NCBI RefSeq assembly: GCF_051106095.1
Contig: NC_135789.1
Coordinates: 21,633,764 to 21,697,763, forward strand
Direction: 5' to 3'
DNA: 64,000 nt
Source: Pogona vitticeps
Taxonomy: Eukaryota; Chordata; Lepidosauria; Squamata; Agamidae
Under the pieces are notes generated by a model that was not told the DNA's origin, did no database searches, and worked only from the letters and a program-made list of their open reading frames with translations. The position numbers were made by a program, and so were the translations under genes. Below are positions 10,555 to 64,000 of this stretch, piece by piece. Every line of letters begins with the position of its first letter. Positions within the stretch are counted from its first letter, which is position 1.

Positions 10555-10575
10555 CTTTCACACACACACACACCC
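10555..10575. repeat. Short (CA)n
   Basis: A short run of CA repeats lies within unexplained intergenic DNA. Confidence 0.7.
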
Positions 10576-10974
10576 AGCGACCACACCCTGGCACCTCTTC
10601 ACCCATGCACACACCTGTCCAGCCATGCCTCTGATCTCTCCACCTTCTTGGCTCTGCGGAGACAAGAGGCCAGTGATGGTCTGGGGTTGGCGAAGCAGGA
10701 GATCATCGGCTCAAGGGCAGAGAGGCGGTGCAGAGCCCAGGCGCTCCGCCATCCCCGGTTTGCTGGCTGGCAGGAAGAGAAGAGGACAAGGGTTTCGAAA
10801 GGCAAAGTTCATCCGGTGTCAGGGTGGACTTTTAACAGCCGACGTCAGCCCGTCAGCCCGGTTGTGCAAAACAGCAAGAGCAGTTGCTGAGAACGACCAC
10901 AAAAACCTCTAGATTACCACCTCTCCATAGCTCAGTGGCATGTTTTGCTTTTTTTTTCTTTCTCTTTTCTTCTT

Positions 10975-11395
10975 GTTACGTGCCATCAGGTCCAACTTAG
11001 GGTGACCCCCCCAGGAATGATCACTCTCCAAAAGCTCCTGTCCTCCAGAAACTCAACCTCTTGCAAATCCAACCCGGTGGCTTCCGGTAGGGAGCCCATC
11101 CCTCTCATATTGGGTCTTCCTCTTTCCCTACTGCCTTCCCGCTTTCCCAGAATGATGGTCTTGCCTTCTCAGGATGGGCCCAAAGTACAACAGCCTCAGC
11201 GTCAACATTTTTGCCTCCGAAGAAAGTTCAGGCTTGATTTGCTCCAGGACCCGCTTCTTCCTCTTTCTGGCAGTCCGGCGCATCTGCAAGGCTCTCCTCC
11301 AGCACCACATTTCAAACAAGTCCGTTTCCCTCCTGTCAGCTTTCTTCACTGTCTAGCGTTCACATCCCTACCCAGGGATCTGAAATTCAAGAGCG
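10975..11395 (-). repeat. BovB-like LINE 3' end, reverse
   Basis: The minus-strand translation reads LFEMWCWRRALQ, ARKRKKRVLEQIKPELS and FGPILRRQD, a diverged BovB (RTE) C-terminus. The BovB tail follows at about 10976-11040. It is broken in several places. Confidence 0.75.
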
Positions 11396-12589
11396 TGGAG
11401 GGTCATGGTCTCCTGTGAGAGAGCCTTGCCCTTTCTTGAAATAGAGCTTAATGACATTTTGTTCCTGTAATTTTTTTTCTCTGTGGGATGTCAGCACTGC
11501 TGAAGATTAGAGGAGTTTTTTGGACCTCAAAGAGTTTTGTGTTTCTGGCAGCCCCATCCTTGGTCCTTCATTGTCCCTGGAAGCAAACTTCCCCCCCCCC
11601 AAAACTTAGAGGGGAGAAAAGCTTTTCCCCAATTCTCAAAACCCAGGTCTAGTCAACCTGGCCAGAGGACGCCAGAGGTAGTGGCGTTTTTAATTCTCTT
11701 TAAAAACCCACATCCTTTCCCAATTTCTGGGCCAACCACACACTTTTCAACCTTTAATTACACATTTAAATGAGATCTTTAATGCTGTCTTCAACATTGA
11801 AAGCAGAATGTGACTTGTCATGCCCCTGTGTACATTGGCGTGCAGGCAAGGAATGTTTTCTGTCATGTTAACATCTCTGCACCTTGTCAAGGAAGTAATC
11901 AATGATTGCAGCACTTAAGTATACACAGAAGTATATCAGTTTACATATAAGGGGCAAGAGATTGCATTATATATGCTCTCCTGGTTAAATACTGATATCC
12001 AGGATATAAAATATATGCCTCTACAAACTAGCCAGGAAGCAGCCTCTGCTGAGCGTTTTTTGGCATTACATTATTCCAGATTTTCTAGTGTTGTATGCTC
12101 TTTTTTTGAAAAAAAATGATTTTAGAGACTGTAGTGGATCTGATTTTTAAAAGGATATGTGACATGTTTTTTTAAAAGTGTGATAAATCTGCTTTTAAAC
12201 TCCATTGATTGCGTCCGTTGAGAACATCCGAGGACACCTGCATAGCCTCGTACGCCGCCAAGCTCGTTGCCAGCCCTTCTGCGCAGGCGCGGGTCATTTA
12301 AGGGGAACACCCTCCCACCGCCTAGGAGCCGGACTGGAATGTACCATTATGTGCCCGGCGGGGGGGGGGAACGATTGCCGAGGGGAAGCCGTGCCTGTCC
12401 CTTCCTCGCGTCCAACGAGGGGCAAAGGGGGAAAAAAGGGCGAGGCGTTGCCGTGGAGAGACTGAGGAGGAAAGAGGCGGGGCAAGGGGAGGAGTTCGAC
12501 CGGCTCGGCCCCTCCTCCTCGCGCTCCTCCCCCCCAGCGCAGTGGTAGGCCCCGCCCCGCCTGGCCCCGCCCCCTCGCTCGGTCTCTCG

Positions 12590-56832
<44,243 letters not shown>

Positions 56833-57146
56833 TCCGTCTCCTTCCTAGCTCTGTGTGTGTCTGAGTCACTGAACGGGGATCTCGGGTGAGGCTGTGGAGA
56901 GCTCAGCTGGAATCTTGCTGGCTTGTGTCCAAAGTCTATCTGGCGCAGCATTTGGTGTTTTCGGGATGTCTACAATTAAGACTGTGGGGTTTGGGGGGGG
57001 CGGTCTGTGTCATAAAACGTCCACTGGAACATCAACTAAAACCACTCCCAGCTACTTGAATGTAGCAACAGCAGGAGTTGAAGTCAGTTTCAAATCAGGG
57101 CTCATATTAAATTCATTCGGTTCCATTCCGTTGATATTTCTCTATA

Positions 57147-57349
57147 CAGTAGGACTCCAATATCCACGGGTTTCACTTATCCACTGCCTGACAATATTAA
57201 ATAAATGTATTCATAGAGATTTCCATGATGTAGTTATCAGAACTGGGCAGTAGAGGGAGCCAGAGACCATGCTATGTATAAGGTTCACTATAATCTGTGG
57301 TTTTCGGCGCCTTTGAGGGGCTTGGAACGGATCCCGTATGCATTTACTG
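57147..57349. mobile_element. Tigger-like MITE family A
   Basis: CAGTAGGACTCCAATATCCA at the left, TA at 57145-57146 and 57350-57351, and an inside with CAGTAGAGGGAGCCAGAGACC. It lies between POR and TMEM120A. Confidence 0.7.
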
Positions 57350-57464
57350 TATATTATATGCTTCTGTTATGCGTTCTTTGAATGTAGCCACTTTCCAGGT
57401 TCCTAGCCCTACAAATAATCTCTCGTGCTGGGGGGAATTGCTAATACTTTGGAAGATTAGACTC

Positions 57465-58305
57465 AACATTCAGAGGGATCTAGACAGACTTGAACCTTGG
57501 GCCCTATCCGAGAAGATGCAGTTCAGTGGTGGGGAAAGGACGGTCCTGCACTTAGGCAGGAGAAACCGGAGGCACAGGTACAGGATAGGGGGTACCTGGC
57601 TCGACAGGAGAACCTGTGGGAGGAATTTTGGGGGTCCTGCTGGACCTCCGCTTAAGGCGGAGTCAGCCGTGTGCGGCAGCTGCCAAGAAAGCCCACACCG
57701 CCCTAGGCTGCATCAACAGGGGGGTCGCATCAAGATCATAGAAAGTGCGAGGACCCCTTGAGACCACACAGGTGAGGCCGCACCCGGAGAGCTGTGTCCA
57801 GTTTTGGTCTCCAGAATACAAGAAAAGACATCAAGGCCCTGGAAGGGGTTGCAGAGAAGAGCCACAAAGATGATAAGGGGACTGGAGGATAAATCCTACG
57901 AGGAACGACTCACAGAACTAGATATGTTGAGCTTAGCGAAGGGAAGACTGAGGGGAGACGTGATGGCAGTCTACCAATATCTGAAGGGTTGCTGCAGGGA
58001 AGAGGGCATCGATTGAGTCTCATGGCGCCCGAGGGTAGAACGAACGGGTGGAAACTCATCAGAGGGACATCAAACTTGGAACTAAGGAATTTCCTGACGG
58101 TAGGCCAGATAGGCGGGGTATAAATTAAATAAATAAATAAATAAAGCAGTGGAACGGCTTGCCTCCTGACATGGTGGGTGCCCCATGGCTGGAGGTGTTC
58201 AAGAAAAGTTTGGGCAGCCATCTGTCCGGGATGGGACGAGGTCTCCTGCCTTGGGCCCCAGAGGGTTGGACTAGATGACCCCCAAGGTCCCTTCCACCCT
58301 AAGAC
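57465..58305 (+). repeat. CR1 LINE 3' end
   Basis: Translations read FGLQNTRKDIKALEGVAEKS-like text, RATKMIRGLEDKSYEERLTE, SLAKGRLRGDVMAVYQYLKG and CREEGID, the CR1 reverse-transcriptase C-terminus. Near 58160 the 'CR1 tail' resumes (GGTGGGTGCCCCATGGCTGG). A short (AAAT)n-bearing piece at about 58103-58145 interrupts it. Several frame breaks. Confidence 0.85.
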
Positions 58306-58879
58306 AATTCTATGATATAATGGAGTGTGACGTGCCTTTTCCTCTGTTCTACAGGGCTTGTGTGTGGATTTTTTTTTGAGTTTTTTTTTCTTCTTTTAAT
58401 TAGCAGACTGCACCACCGATAAGGAAAAGCGTGGGCTCTCTACCACCTCATGGTGTTCTGGCTTGAGAAGGGACAGTATTTCCTGAATGTATTAAATTGT
58501 GAATCCCATGAATTTCTCACCCACCTCTGTAGTGGAGCCACCGTGCTGCTCCCCACATGAGCTCATATGTTTTATTCCACTTTGGTTGCAACCCAAAAAT
58601 CACATCCCAGCCAATACAAAAGAAGAAACACAAGAATCCTCCCAAGGAAGCTTAATCTCCCCGATGTGGACCAAACAAACCTGCATTATATTAACTTTTG
58701 TGGGGGGGGGGGGGATGTTCTGTCCTTTGTCACTTTTGATTTGTGTCATTTTGCTGTCAGGTGCTGTAAGGTCACCTCTTGATGCCTGGCAACCGTATGA
58801 ATGAGTGATCTCCAGAATGTCCTGAAGGGCCCCGATCCACCCACACCCACACCCCATGATGGGCAGGCAAACCAGGCGG

Positions 58880-59881
58880 CCGGCAGTTCCCTTTTCTTTA
58901 TTTGCCAACATTCACATATAGACACTTTAAACGACATTTAAGGTACATTCTGAGACGGCGGCGCGCTTTACAAGGTGGTCCGGCGCCTTCCCAGAGAGAC
59001 GGATTTACTTGAGACACATCACACCCCCAAAAATACAGGACACAGAGAGAAGGAAGAGGACGCGCTGCTGCCAAGCCCTTTTTTTCCCCCTTAATGCCCC
59101 ACCTTCTGCGGCTCGTGGGGCACCGACACCAAACTGGCGGGGGGGGGTGGATGCCGTGGGGCCCTTCTCCCACCCAGGACAGGGGAAAGGCACCCATCGG
59201 TTCTCCCTGGCGGGCAAAGGAGCATAACTCAACCCGTGGCCTGGGATCATTCCTGGGCCACCGGAGAAGACACAGACGGGAGGCACGTTCTGCGTCGAGA
59301 AAGCCAGGATCACCTGCATAATGAGGAGACAGCAGGACAAATACAAACGGAGAGAGAAGAACCCAAGACAAGGAGGAGAAAACGCCCTGGCTTTCCCACC
59401 TGGTTCAGCCCGAACACTACCGACGCTTCAGGTTCCGGAGAAAAGCCCTGTTTCCTTCCCTTCTCATTTTTCCATCTGAGTGGAATCGGGACCGTCCGCT
59501 TGAAGCTGCCTTCCCGGTTTTTTCCAGGACAGCGGAAATTGACGGAGTAGAGGCCACAAGAAGGTTGGGGTCTGAATGCTGCTGCAGAGTCTACGCCGGT
59601 GCCCTGCCACAGACCTCGAAGCTGGCGCCGTGCGATGACGAGTCCCCAGTTTCAGCTGCAGGGCCTTGCTTCAGGCAGGGAAACACTGGTCACCCTCGGC
59701 GGCAGTATTTACACACCAGTTCGCCAGACAACTTGGAAGGGTTGGGGGAAGAGACGACCAGCGCTCCCCCCCCCGCCACCGGACAGAGCAGAGGAGGGAT
59801 CACAGAAGAACTGGGGGGGGGGAGAGGAGGCAAGAGAGCAAGAGTGTGCGCTCGTGTGGAAGAAAAAGGGGGGCCCCAGGC
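58880..59881 (-). other. TMEM120A: TMEM120A 3' UTR
   Basis: About 1 kb from the stop to the first good minus-strand poly(A) signal. It is GC-rich with no recognised transposon. Confidence 0.6.
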
Positions 59882-62800
59882 TCACTCGGTCTTCGGGCGC
59901 TTGTCTTGGAACTTCTGGTGAACGACCCGCAACGTGGTGAAGAAGTTGCCGGCGAAGAGGACGAAGAAGGGCAGGCCGCACATCACCACCTGCCGGAGGA
60001 AGGAAGCCCGTGGGCGAGAGTTTGCTTGGCCAGGAAAAAAAGGAACCCACCCCTCCCCAAGCGGAATTGGTGGTGGGGACGCTGGAGGGAGCCCGACGGC
60101 CCCAGAGGGGGCTGAAGTGAACAAAAGGGGCAGAAAAATCAGGAGCCCAGGGGCAGTCGGCCTGGGCGCCTGCCGCCTGCGCTGCGGGATTCTGCCTGCC
60201 TCGCCGTGCTGTTAGAAACCGAGGGTCAGCCTCAAAACCCCAAGCTTTCAAACGTTTCCATTGGAAAGACGTTGTCCGGCTCAAAAGGAAGCCCCACGGG
60301 GCCCCGTCCGATGGCTCCCTTCTCCTGGAAGGCAGGAGGGGACCACCGATGGCGCTGTCCTCGTTCTGGAGAAATAAAAAAAAATCCCTCCACCTCAAAC
60401 CCACCTTATCCCGTGGTCTGAAGGAAGTCCTTTCGGCCCAAACAGGAAAGGAGCTGGGTTAGTTTCACGCCCTGGGCGTGCCGTTCTTCCGAGAGCTGGA
60501 AGGAACCCGAAACACACACCCCCGCCCCGCAAAGAGGCTCCCTGCTTCGATCCCGTGGGCATGAAATGAAGAAGGCTCTTTCCAAATTAATCCGCCGTTC
60601 CTTGGGCAGAGTCAGGGTCTCACCTGGTCTTTGTGACTCTGCCGCCCTGGCCTTGTTCCTCTGCTGGCCCGAGAGCCTCCCCTCTGACTGGTTTCCTACA
60701 GTGTGTGTGTGTGTGTGTGTGTCTGTGTTTGTGTGAACATTTGTAGACCACCAAGAGTGGATGAAGCGTTCCCCTCCAGCCCCCCAGCCCTCTGTGGCCT
60801 CTCACAGAGTCACCCCCCCTCTTACTGCCTGTTGCTTTTCTGCAGCCCCAGGCTTGGCTTCTGGCAGGAGGGGGGGGGAGAGAGAGAGAGAGAGAAAGAA
60901 TCTCTCCTAGTCCCGCAGCAAGAGATCTCCTCCCCGTCTTAAAAGTGGAGAGGCTCCCCTTGTTCTCTCAGGGCTGGCCTCCTCGCCTCACCCACCCAGC
61001 CTTTCCCTTACCTGCCATTCCTTGCATTCCGGATGCCGGGCCAGCTGGAAGAGGGTGATGGCGTTGTAAAGCTGCCAAAACTGCCCAACAGCAAGAGGAG
61101 AGAGAGAGAGAGGCTTTATTGTTGTTGCTTTTTACAACATCATACACAACATCAACGATGTTTCGGGGCTCAAGCCAGAAAAACTTGGCGGGCGGGGGGG
61201 GACACCGAGGCAAGGGTCAAGAAGAAAAAGAGCCCAGCACCCAAACCGACCCCTTTGGGCTGAGCCAGGAAGGGCTGGAGCCTGCAGGAGATCAGCAGAG
61301 TGGAGCGCTCTGGCTTCTGGAGCCTCGTGGTTTCAGCTGCACTACTGCAGCCGAGACTCTGCTCACGGCCCGGCGTTCAATCCCAGGGAGCCGCTCTATC
61401 CTTCTGAGGTCAGTAAATTACTGGGGAAGGGTGGCGAGCATAAGGTAGTCTCAGTAGTTACTGTATTTTTCCGTGTTGTATAAGACTATACTTTTGTTTA
61501 AAATCTTTAGAATAAAAATTGAGGCTCGTCTTATACACGGAAGTAAAGCTGAGGAGAGAACAAAAACAAGTGGAGGGGAATGCAGGGATCAAAGCGATCC
61601 TGCAGCGTTTTGATCCCGTTCCTCCTACACTTGCTAATTAGCTTCCAGGGGAAAACTGGGGGCATCCGTTCCCATCAGCCCCAAATCCAGGGTGAGCCTG
61701 TCCAGACAAAGGGGACCTGGGGGTCCCTCAACACCTCAAAGGCCAGCCAGGGTGTCCCCCAGCCTGGCAGGGCATGCCTCACCCCGCAACCCCCTTTCAT
61801 GGGAACCTGTGAAAGGGTCCTGGGTGCGAAACCCGCTCCTCCTCCACCGCTGCCCTTGAGGCCCTCTTTTCCGCCGAGGCTGCGGGTCTCTTACCTGGCC
61901 AAAGAACAGGAATGGAAGCAGGAAAGTGAGGCCGCGCCACATCCAGGACTGGAAGCCCTCTGTTGGGAGGAGACGCAGGATCAAGGATCTCACCATCACC
62001 CAGAGCCGCGGGGGGGGGGGGGGGAAACGACACCAGAGGTCCACTGCCCGAAAGGCTTCACTGTCTCACAGTGGGGTTTTCTGCCTTTTCCTTTCCCACT
62101 CTCATTGCGCAGCTTCTTCCCGCAAAACCCAGCCCCTCGTTCCTTAGGTCCCACACAGAAACAACGGATGCCATCCTGCGCAGGGCCCCTTTTCTGCACC
62201 CAGCGTGTACCGTGCTTTCTGATGGAGAAGACCTTGAACCCCTGGTCCCTGAAGTCTGTGTGTTGTCTGGTATTTTTGCACCTCTGTGTTGCTCCGGCCC
62301 GTGCCAGGCCCCTAGACCGGTCGGCTTCAGAGGCTCGTGCCCCATTCCCCCTCCCGGCTGACCCTCAAACACCCCTTTGAGCTAAAGCCGAGTCTCGGAT
62401 CTGCAGATTACGAAGGCTGAGCTCGAGAGGGTATCTCTCTCTCTCTCTCCCCCTTTCTGTCCCATCATTTTTTTCCCTGTGCTTATGCAAGCCGCAGGAA
62501 TCAGAACCACCTACAGATCTACCACAACTGATCGGGAGATCAGCCAGCGAGGCACCCCCCCAAAAAAAACTTTCTCTCTCAGCTCTGTTTCAAAGTCTTC
62601 AGAGCAAAAGTGGCTTTCAAAGTTCGATAAAAGAGAACAGCAGTTTGAAGGGATACACAGAAGAAGAGCCGGCGTGTCGGTTCGGTCCAGGGGCTTGTTC
62701 ACGGCAGTATCGGAAATTCACAGCGGACAATCACGGTCTATAAGGGGAAGCAGGACCGTGGGGTCCACCGACCCCCTCCTGCTTGTGCTCCCCAGTGAAC

Positions 62801-63397
62801 CACCTCTAATAAACAGCTGTCACGACAGCTAGGAGCACCTTCTGAAACCCAGATCACCAGGGAGCTTTGCTCCATCTTGGTGCTTAGATTTTTAGCGGCA
62901 ACACATCCCGGAATCATGACGTTGGAAGGAGCCTCAAAGGCCATCGAGTCCAACTCCCTGCTCAAGGCAGGAATCCGAATCTAACCAAGTGGCTGACCAA
63001 TTTTTTCTTGAAGGCCTCCGGCGTTGGAGCGCTCACCACTTCCCAAGATCATGGCTTTCCTTGTCGTACTGCTCTAAGAGTTAGGAAGTTTTTCTAAATC
63101 TGGTTTCCTGCAATTTGAGCCCATGGTTGTGTGTCCTGCACTCTGGAAGGATCAAGAACAGATCCTGCCTCTCCTCTGGATGACAGCCTTTCAATCCTCA
63201 CAATGATTGGGGGGGGGGGTTTGCTCTTTTCCCTCTCACCTGAGGAAACTCAGCTGCCCTGATTCTGCAGAAGAGGGCCGAGAAAGCCACAAACGCCCAC
63301 TTACCCACCGTGAGGTCCATGTTGTGCCGCTCCCCAAGGGCCCTGAGCCGATACAGGCAGCCACTTTGGTAGTAATACTGGAGGAACTGGACAAAGC
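58880..63397 (-). CDS. TMEM120A: Transmembrane protein 120A, 3' part (last four coding exons)
   Basis: Four exons on the minus strand (63397-63305, 61959-61895, 61080-61012, 59989-59882) join in frame to about 111 codons and a stop at 59882-59884. The joined text [85 protein letters not shown] matches the C-terminal third of TMEM120A. The full protein is about 343 residues with an N-terminal coiled coil and six membrane helices. It has been reported as a nuclear-envelope/ER protein in adipocytes and, with debate, as a mechanosensitive channel with a coenzyme A-like pocket. The 5' exons lie beyond the right edge. Position and tail-to-tail orientation to POR match mammals, which separates it from its paralogue TMEM120B. 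Confidence 0.95.
58897..58902 (-). terminator. TMEM120A: TMEM120A poly(A) signal
   Basis: TTTATT in plus orientation is AATAAA on the minus strand, in GGCAAATAAAGAAAAGG. It lies about 980 bp past the stop. Confidence 0.6.
59882..59989 (-). CDS. TMEM120A: TMEM120A last coding exon
   Basis: After CCGGCAG it encodes [20 protein letters not shown] then RVVHQKF and the hydrophilic end QDKRPKTE, with TGA at 59884-59882. Confidence 0.95.
   Translation of the reverse strand: MVMCGLPFFVLFAGNFFTTLRVVHQKFQDKRPKTE
60701..60727. repeat. (GT)n microsatellite
   Basis: About ten GT units lie in a TMEM120A intron. Confidence 0.9.
61012..61080 (-). CDS. TMEM120A: TMEM120A exon, FWQLYNA
   Basis: Twenty-three codons between GGGCAG and GTAAGG encode [20 protein letters not shown] then EWQ. 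Confidence 0.95.
61318..61440 (+). repeat. SINE family B fragment
   Basis: GGAGCCTCGTGG, ACTACTGCAGCCGAGACTCT, GGCGTTCAATCCCAGGGAGC and TCTATCCTTCTGAGG are pieces of the family B body, with internal losses. Confidence 0.65.
61455..61650. mobile_element. Family C MITE, incomplete copy
   Basis: CTGTATTTTTCCGTG, CGTCTTATACACGGAAG and AACAAAAACAAGTGGAGGGG match the copy at 3941 in reverse order; the right end is lost. Confidence 0.65.
61895..61959 (-). CDS. TMEM120A: TMEM120A exon, GFQSWMW
   Basis: Sixty-five bases between CAACAG and GTAAGA complete the Glu codon and encode [20 protein letters not shown] then Q. The human residue at the last position is His. Confidence 0.95.
62911..63205 (-). 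repeat. CR1 LINE fragment, reverse
   Basis: AAGGCCATCGAGTCCAACTC, CCTGCTCAAGGCAGGAATCC and AAGAGTTAGGAAGTTTTTCT match the copy at 25895-26262 almost end to end. Confidence 0.75.
63305..63397 (-). CDS. TMEM120A: TMEM120A exon, FVQF...MDLTV
   Basis: Ninety-three bases between a TTTTGTCAG acceptor and a GTAAGT donor. It encodes [20 protein letters not shown] then [10 protein letters not shown], with split codons at both ends. Confidence 0.95.
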
Positions 63398-63469
63398 CTG
63401 ACAAAAGAAGAGAAGACAAGAGTGTGGAAAACTAAGGAGGATGCTGATTCCCTATCCTTCAGGTGGGGA

Positions 63470-63685
63470 ATCCGAGCTCTGCCCCGCGGATGCAGAAAAC
63501 TGCAGAAATAGCGGATTTTATATGGACTGCCTCGCTTTCTGGCTTTCTCTAGTGGCCAGTTCTGGTAAATACACCCTGGAAAATACATCTAAATATGTGT
63601 TTGTTTAATTTAATATCTTCAGGCAGCTGATAAATAAGTCTGCAGATACAGATCCCATGGATATGAGGGCCCCACTATATTATCT
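63470..63685. mobile_element. Tigger-like MITE family A, degraded
   Basis: CTCTAGTGGCCAGTTCTGGT, ATATCTTCAGGCAGCTGATA and AGATCCCATGGATATGAGGG-like text follow the family A order. The termini are worn. Confidence 0.6.
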
Positions 63686-64000
63686 GAGTGTTTGAGATCC
63701 AGCTTGTCAGATGATAGAGGAAAAAAAGCTCTCGTTGTATCAAAGGACTAAATGGATTCCTTTCAAGTTCCTACTTTTATATGAGTTCTGGAGATCTCTT
63801 GAAAAGGAAAATGGCATTAGGACCATCACCCACTTTTATGTTTTCTGCATTTCCATCCACCTGTATCTTCCATCCCCTAAATCGTGCGTCAAAGCAGCCT
63901 GTCGTCTCTGGTAACACCACCCCACGGCATTTAGGGGCCGAAACGGGTCTAAATGAGCCATCGCCTGACAACTTCTCCAGACAGACGCACAGCTCTCGGA

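Larger units (their letters stand above)
4330..12250. other. Intergenic region, no gene seen
   Basis: Between the start of the minus-strand membrane gene and the POR CpG island no convincing exon was found on either strand. The stretch is a patchwork of SINEs, BovB tails, MITEs and short microsatellites, with unexplained single-copy-looking DNA at about 6500-7380, 8500-9300, 9600-10900 and 11400-12200. A promoter for the minus-strand gene should lie here but no clear core promoter was seen. Confidence 0.5.
56833..58879. other. Intergenic region between convergent genes
   Basis: About 2 kb separate the POR and TMEM120A poly(A) sites. It holds a family A MITE, a CR1 end and a BovB-like tail near 58745-58830; no gene is seen. 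Confidence 0.7.

Noticed and set aside
11811-12070. Possible solo LTR (TG...CA with a TATA-like GATATAAAATA)
   Set aside because: No flanking target duplication, primer site or second copy is visible; it may be ordinary AT-rich DNA.
59709-60404. Minus-strand frame of 231 codons near the TMEM120A end
   Set aside because: It is out of frame with the TMEM120A exon at 59882-59989 and made mostly of intron and UTR sequence.

Overview
The window is vertebrate nuclear DNA, almost certainly from a squamate reptile. The evidence is large genes split by canonical GT/AG introns, and a repeat load typical of lizards and snakes: BovB (RTE) LINE ends, Sauria-type SINEs whose tails match BovB, CR1 and L2-like LINE ends, palindromic hAT and Tigger-like MITEs, and long microsatellites. 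There are no bacterial operons, CRISPR arrays or stand-alone RNA genes.

Three genes can be read. (1) At the left, on the minus strand (about 1274-4329, running off the left edge), is the 5' part of an unnamed gene. It encodes a short basic cytoplasmic tail, one membrane segment, a Ser/Thr/Pro-rich mucin-like stalk with internal repeats, and the beginning of a SEA-like domain. The plan recalls type II transmembrane serine proteases of the matriptase (ST14/TMPRSS6) kind, but no CUB, LDLR or protease exon lies in the window. (2) The centre is POR, NADPH-cytochrome P450 reductase, on the plus strand. A CpG-island promoter and a non-coding exon 1 lie near 12.25-12.65 kb. Fifteen coding exons from 22871 to 55640 join in frame to 678 codons plus stop, and a poly(A) signal sits at 56809. 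(3) At the right, on the minus strand, are the last four coding exons of TMEM120A (59882-63397), with a poly(A) signal near 58897. POR and TMEM120A converge tail to tail, as they do in mammals.

Layout: 1-4.3 kb membrane/mucin gene; 4.3-12.2 kb intergenic repeats; 12.2-13.1 kb POR promoter and a G-rich minisatellite just inside intron 1; 13-22.8 kb intron 1; 22.9-56.8 kb POR coding exons with repeat-filled introns; 56.9-58.9 kb intergenic MITE and CR1; 58.9-64 kb TMEM120A 3' half. POR supplies electrons to ER cytochromes P450 and haem oxygenase, and TMEM120A is a multipass membrane protein. The genes are neighbours by synteny and do not form a pathway.

The most interesting points are the mucin/SEA membrane gene, nested transposons whose target duplications can be read directly, a Penelope-like tail with a hammerhead-like core, a seven-copy G-rich minisatellite beside the POR exon 1 donor, and an N-myristoylation-like start on POR. 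All calls were made by reading and recall; no database search was run.
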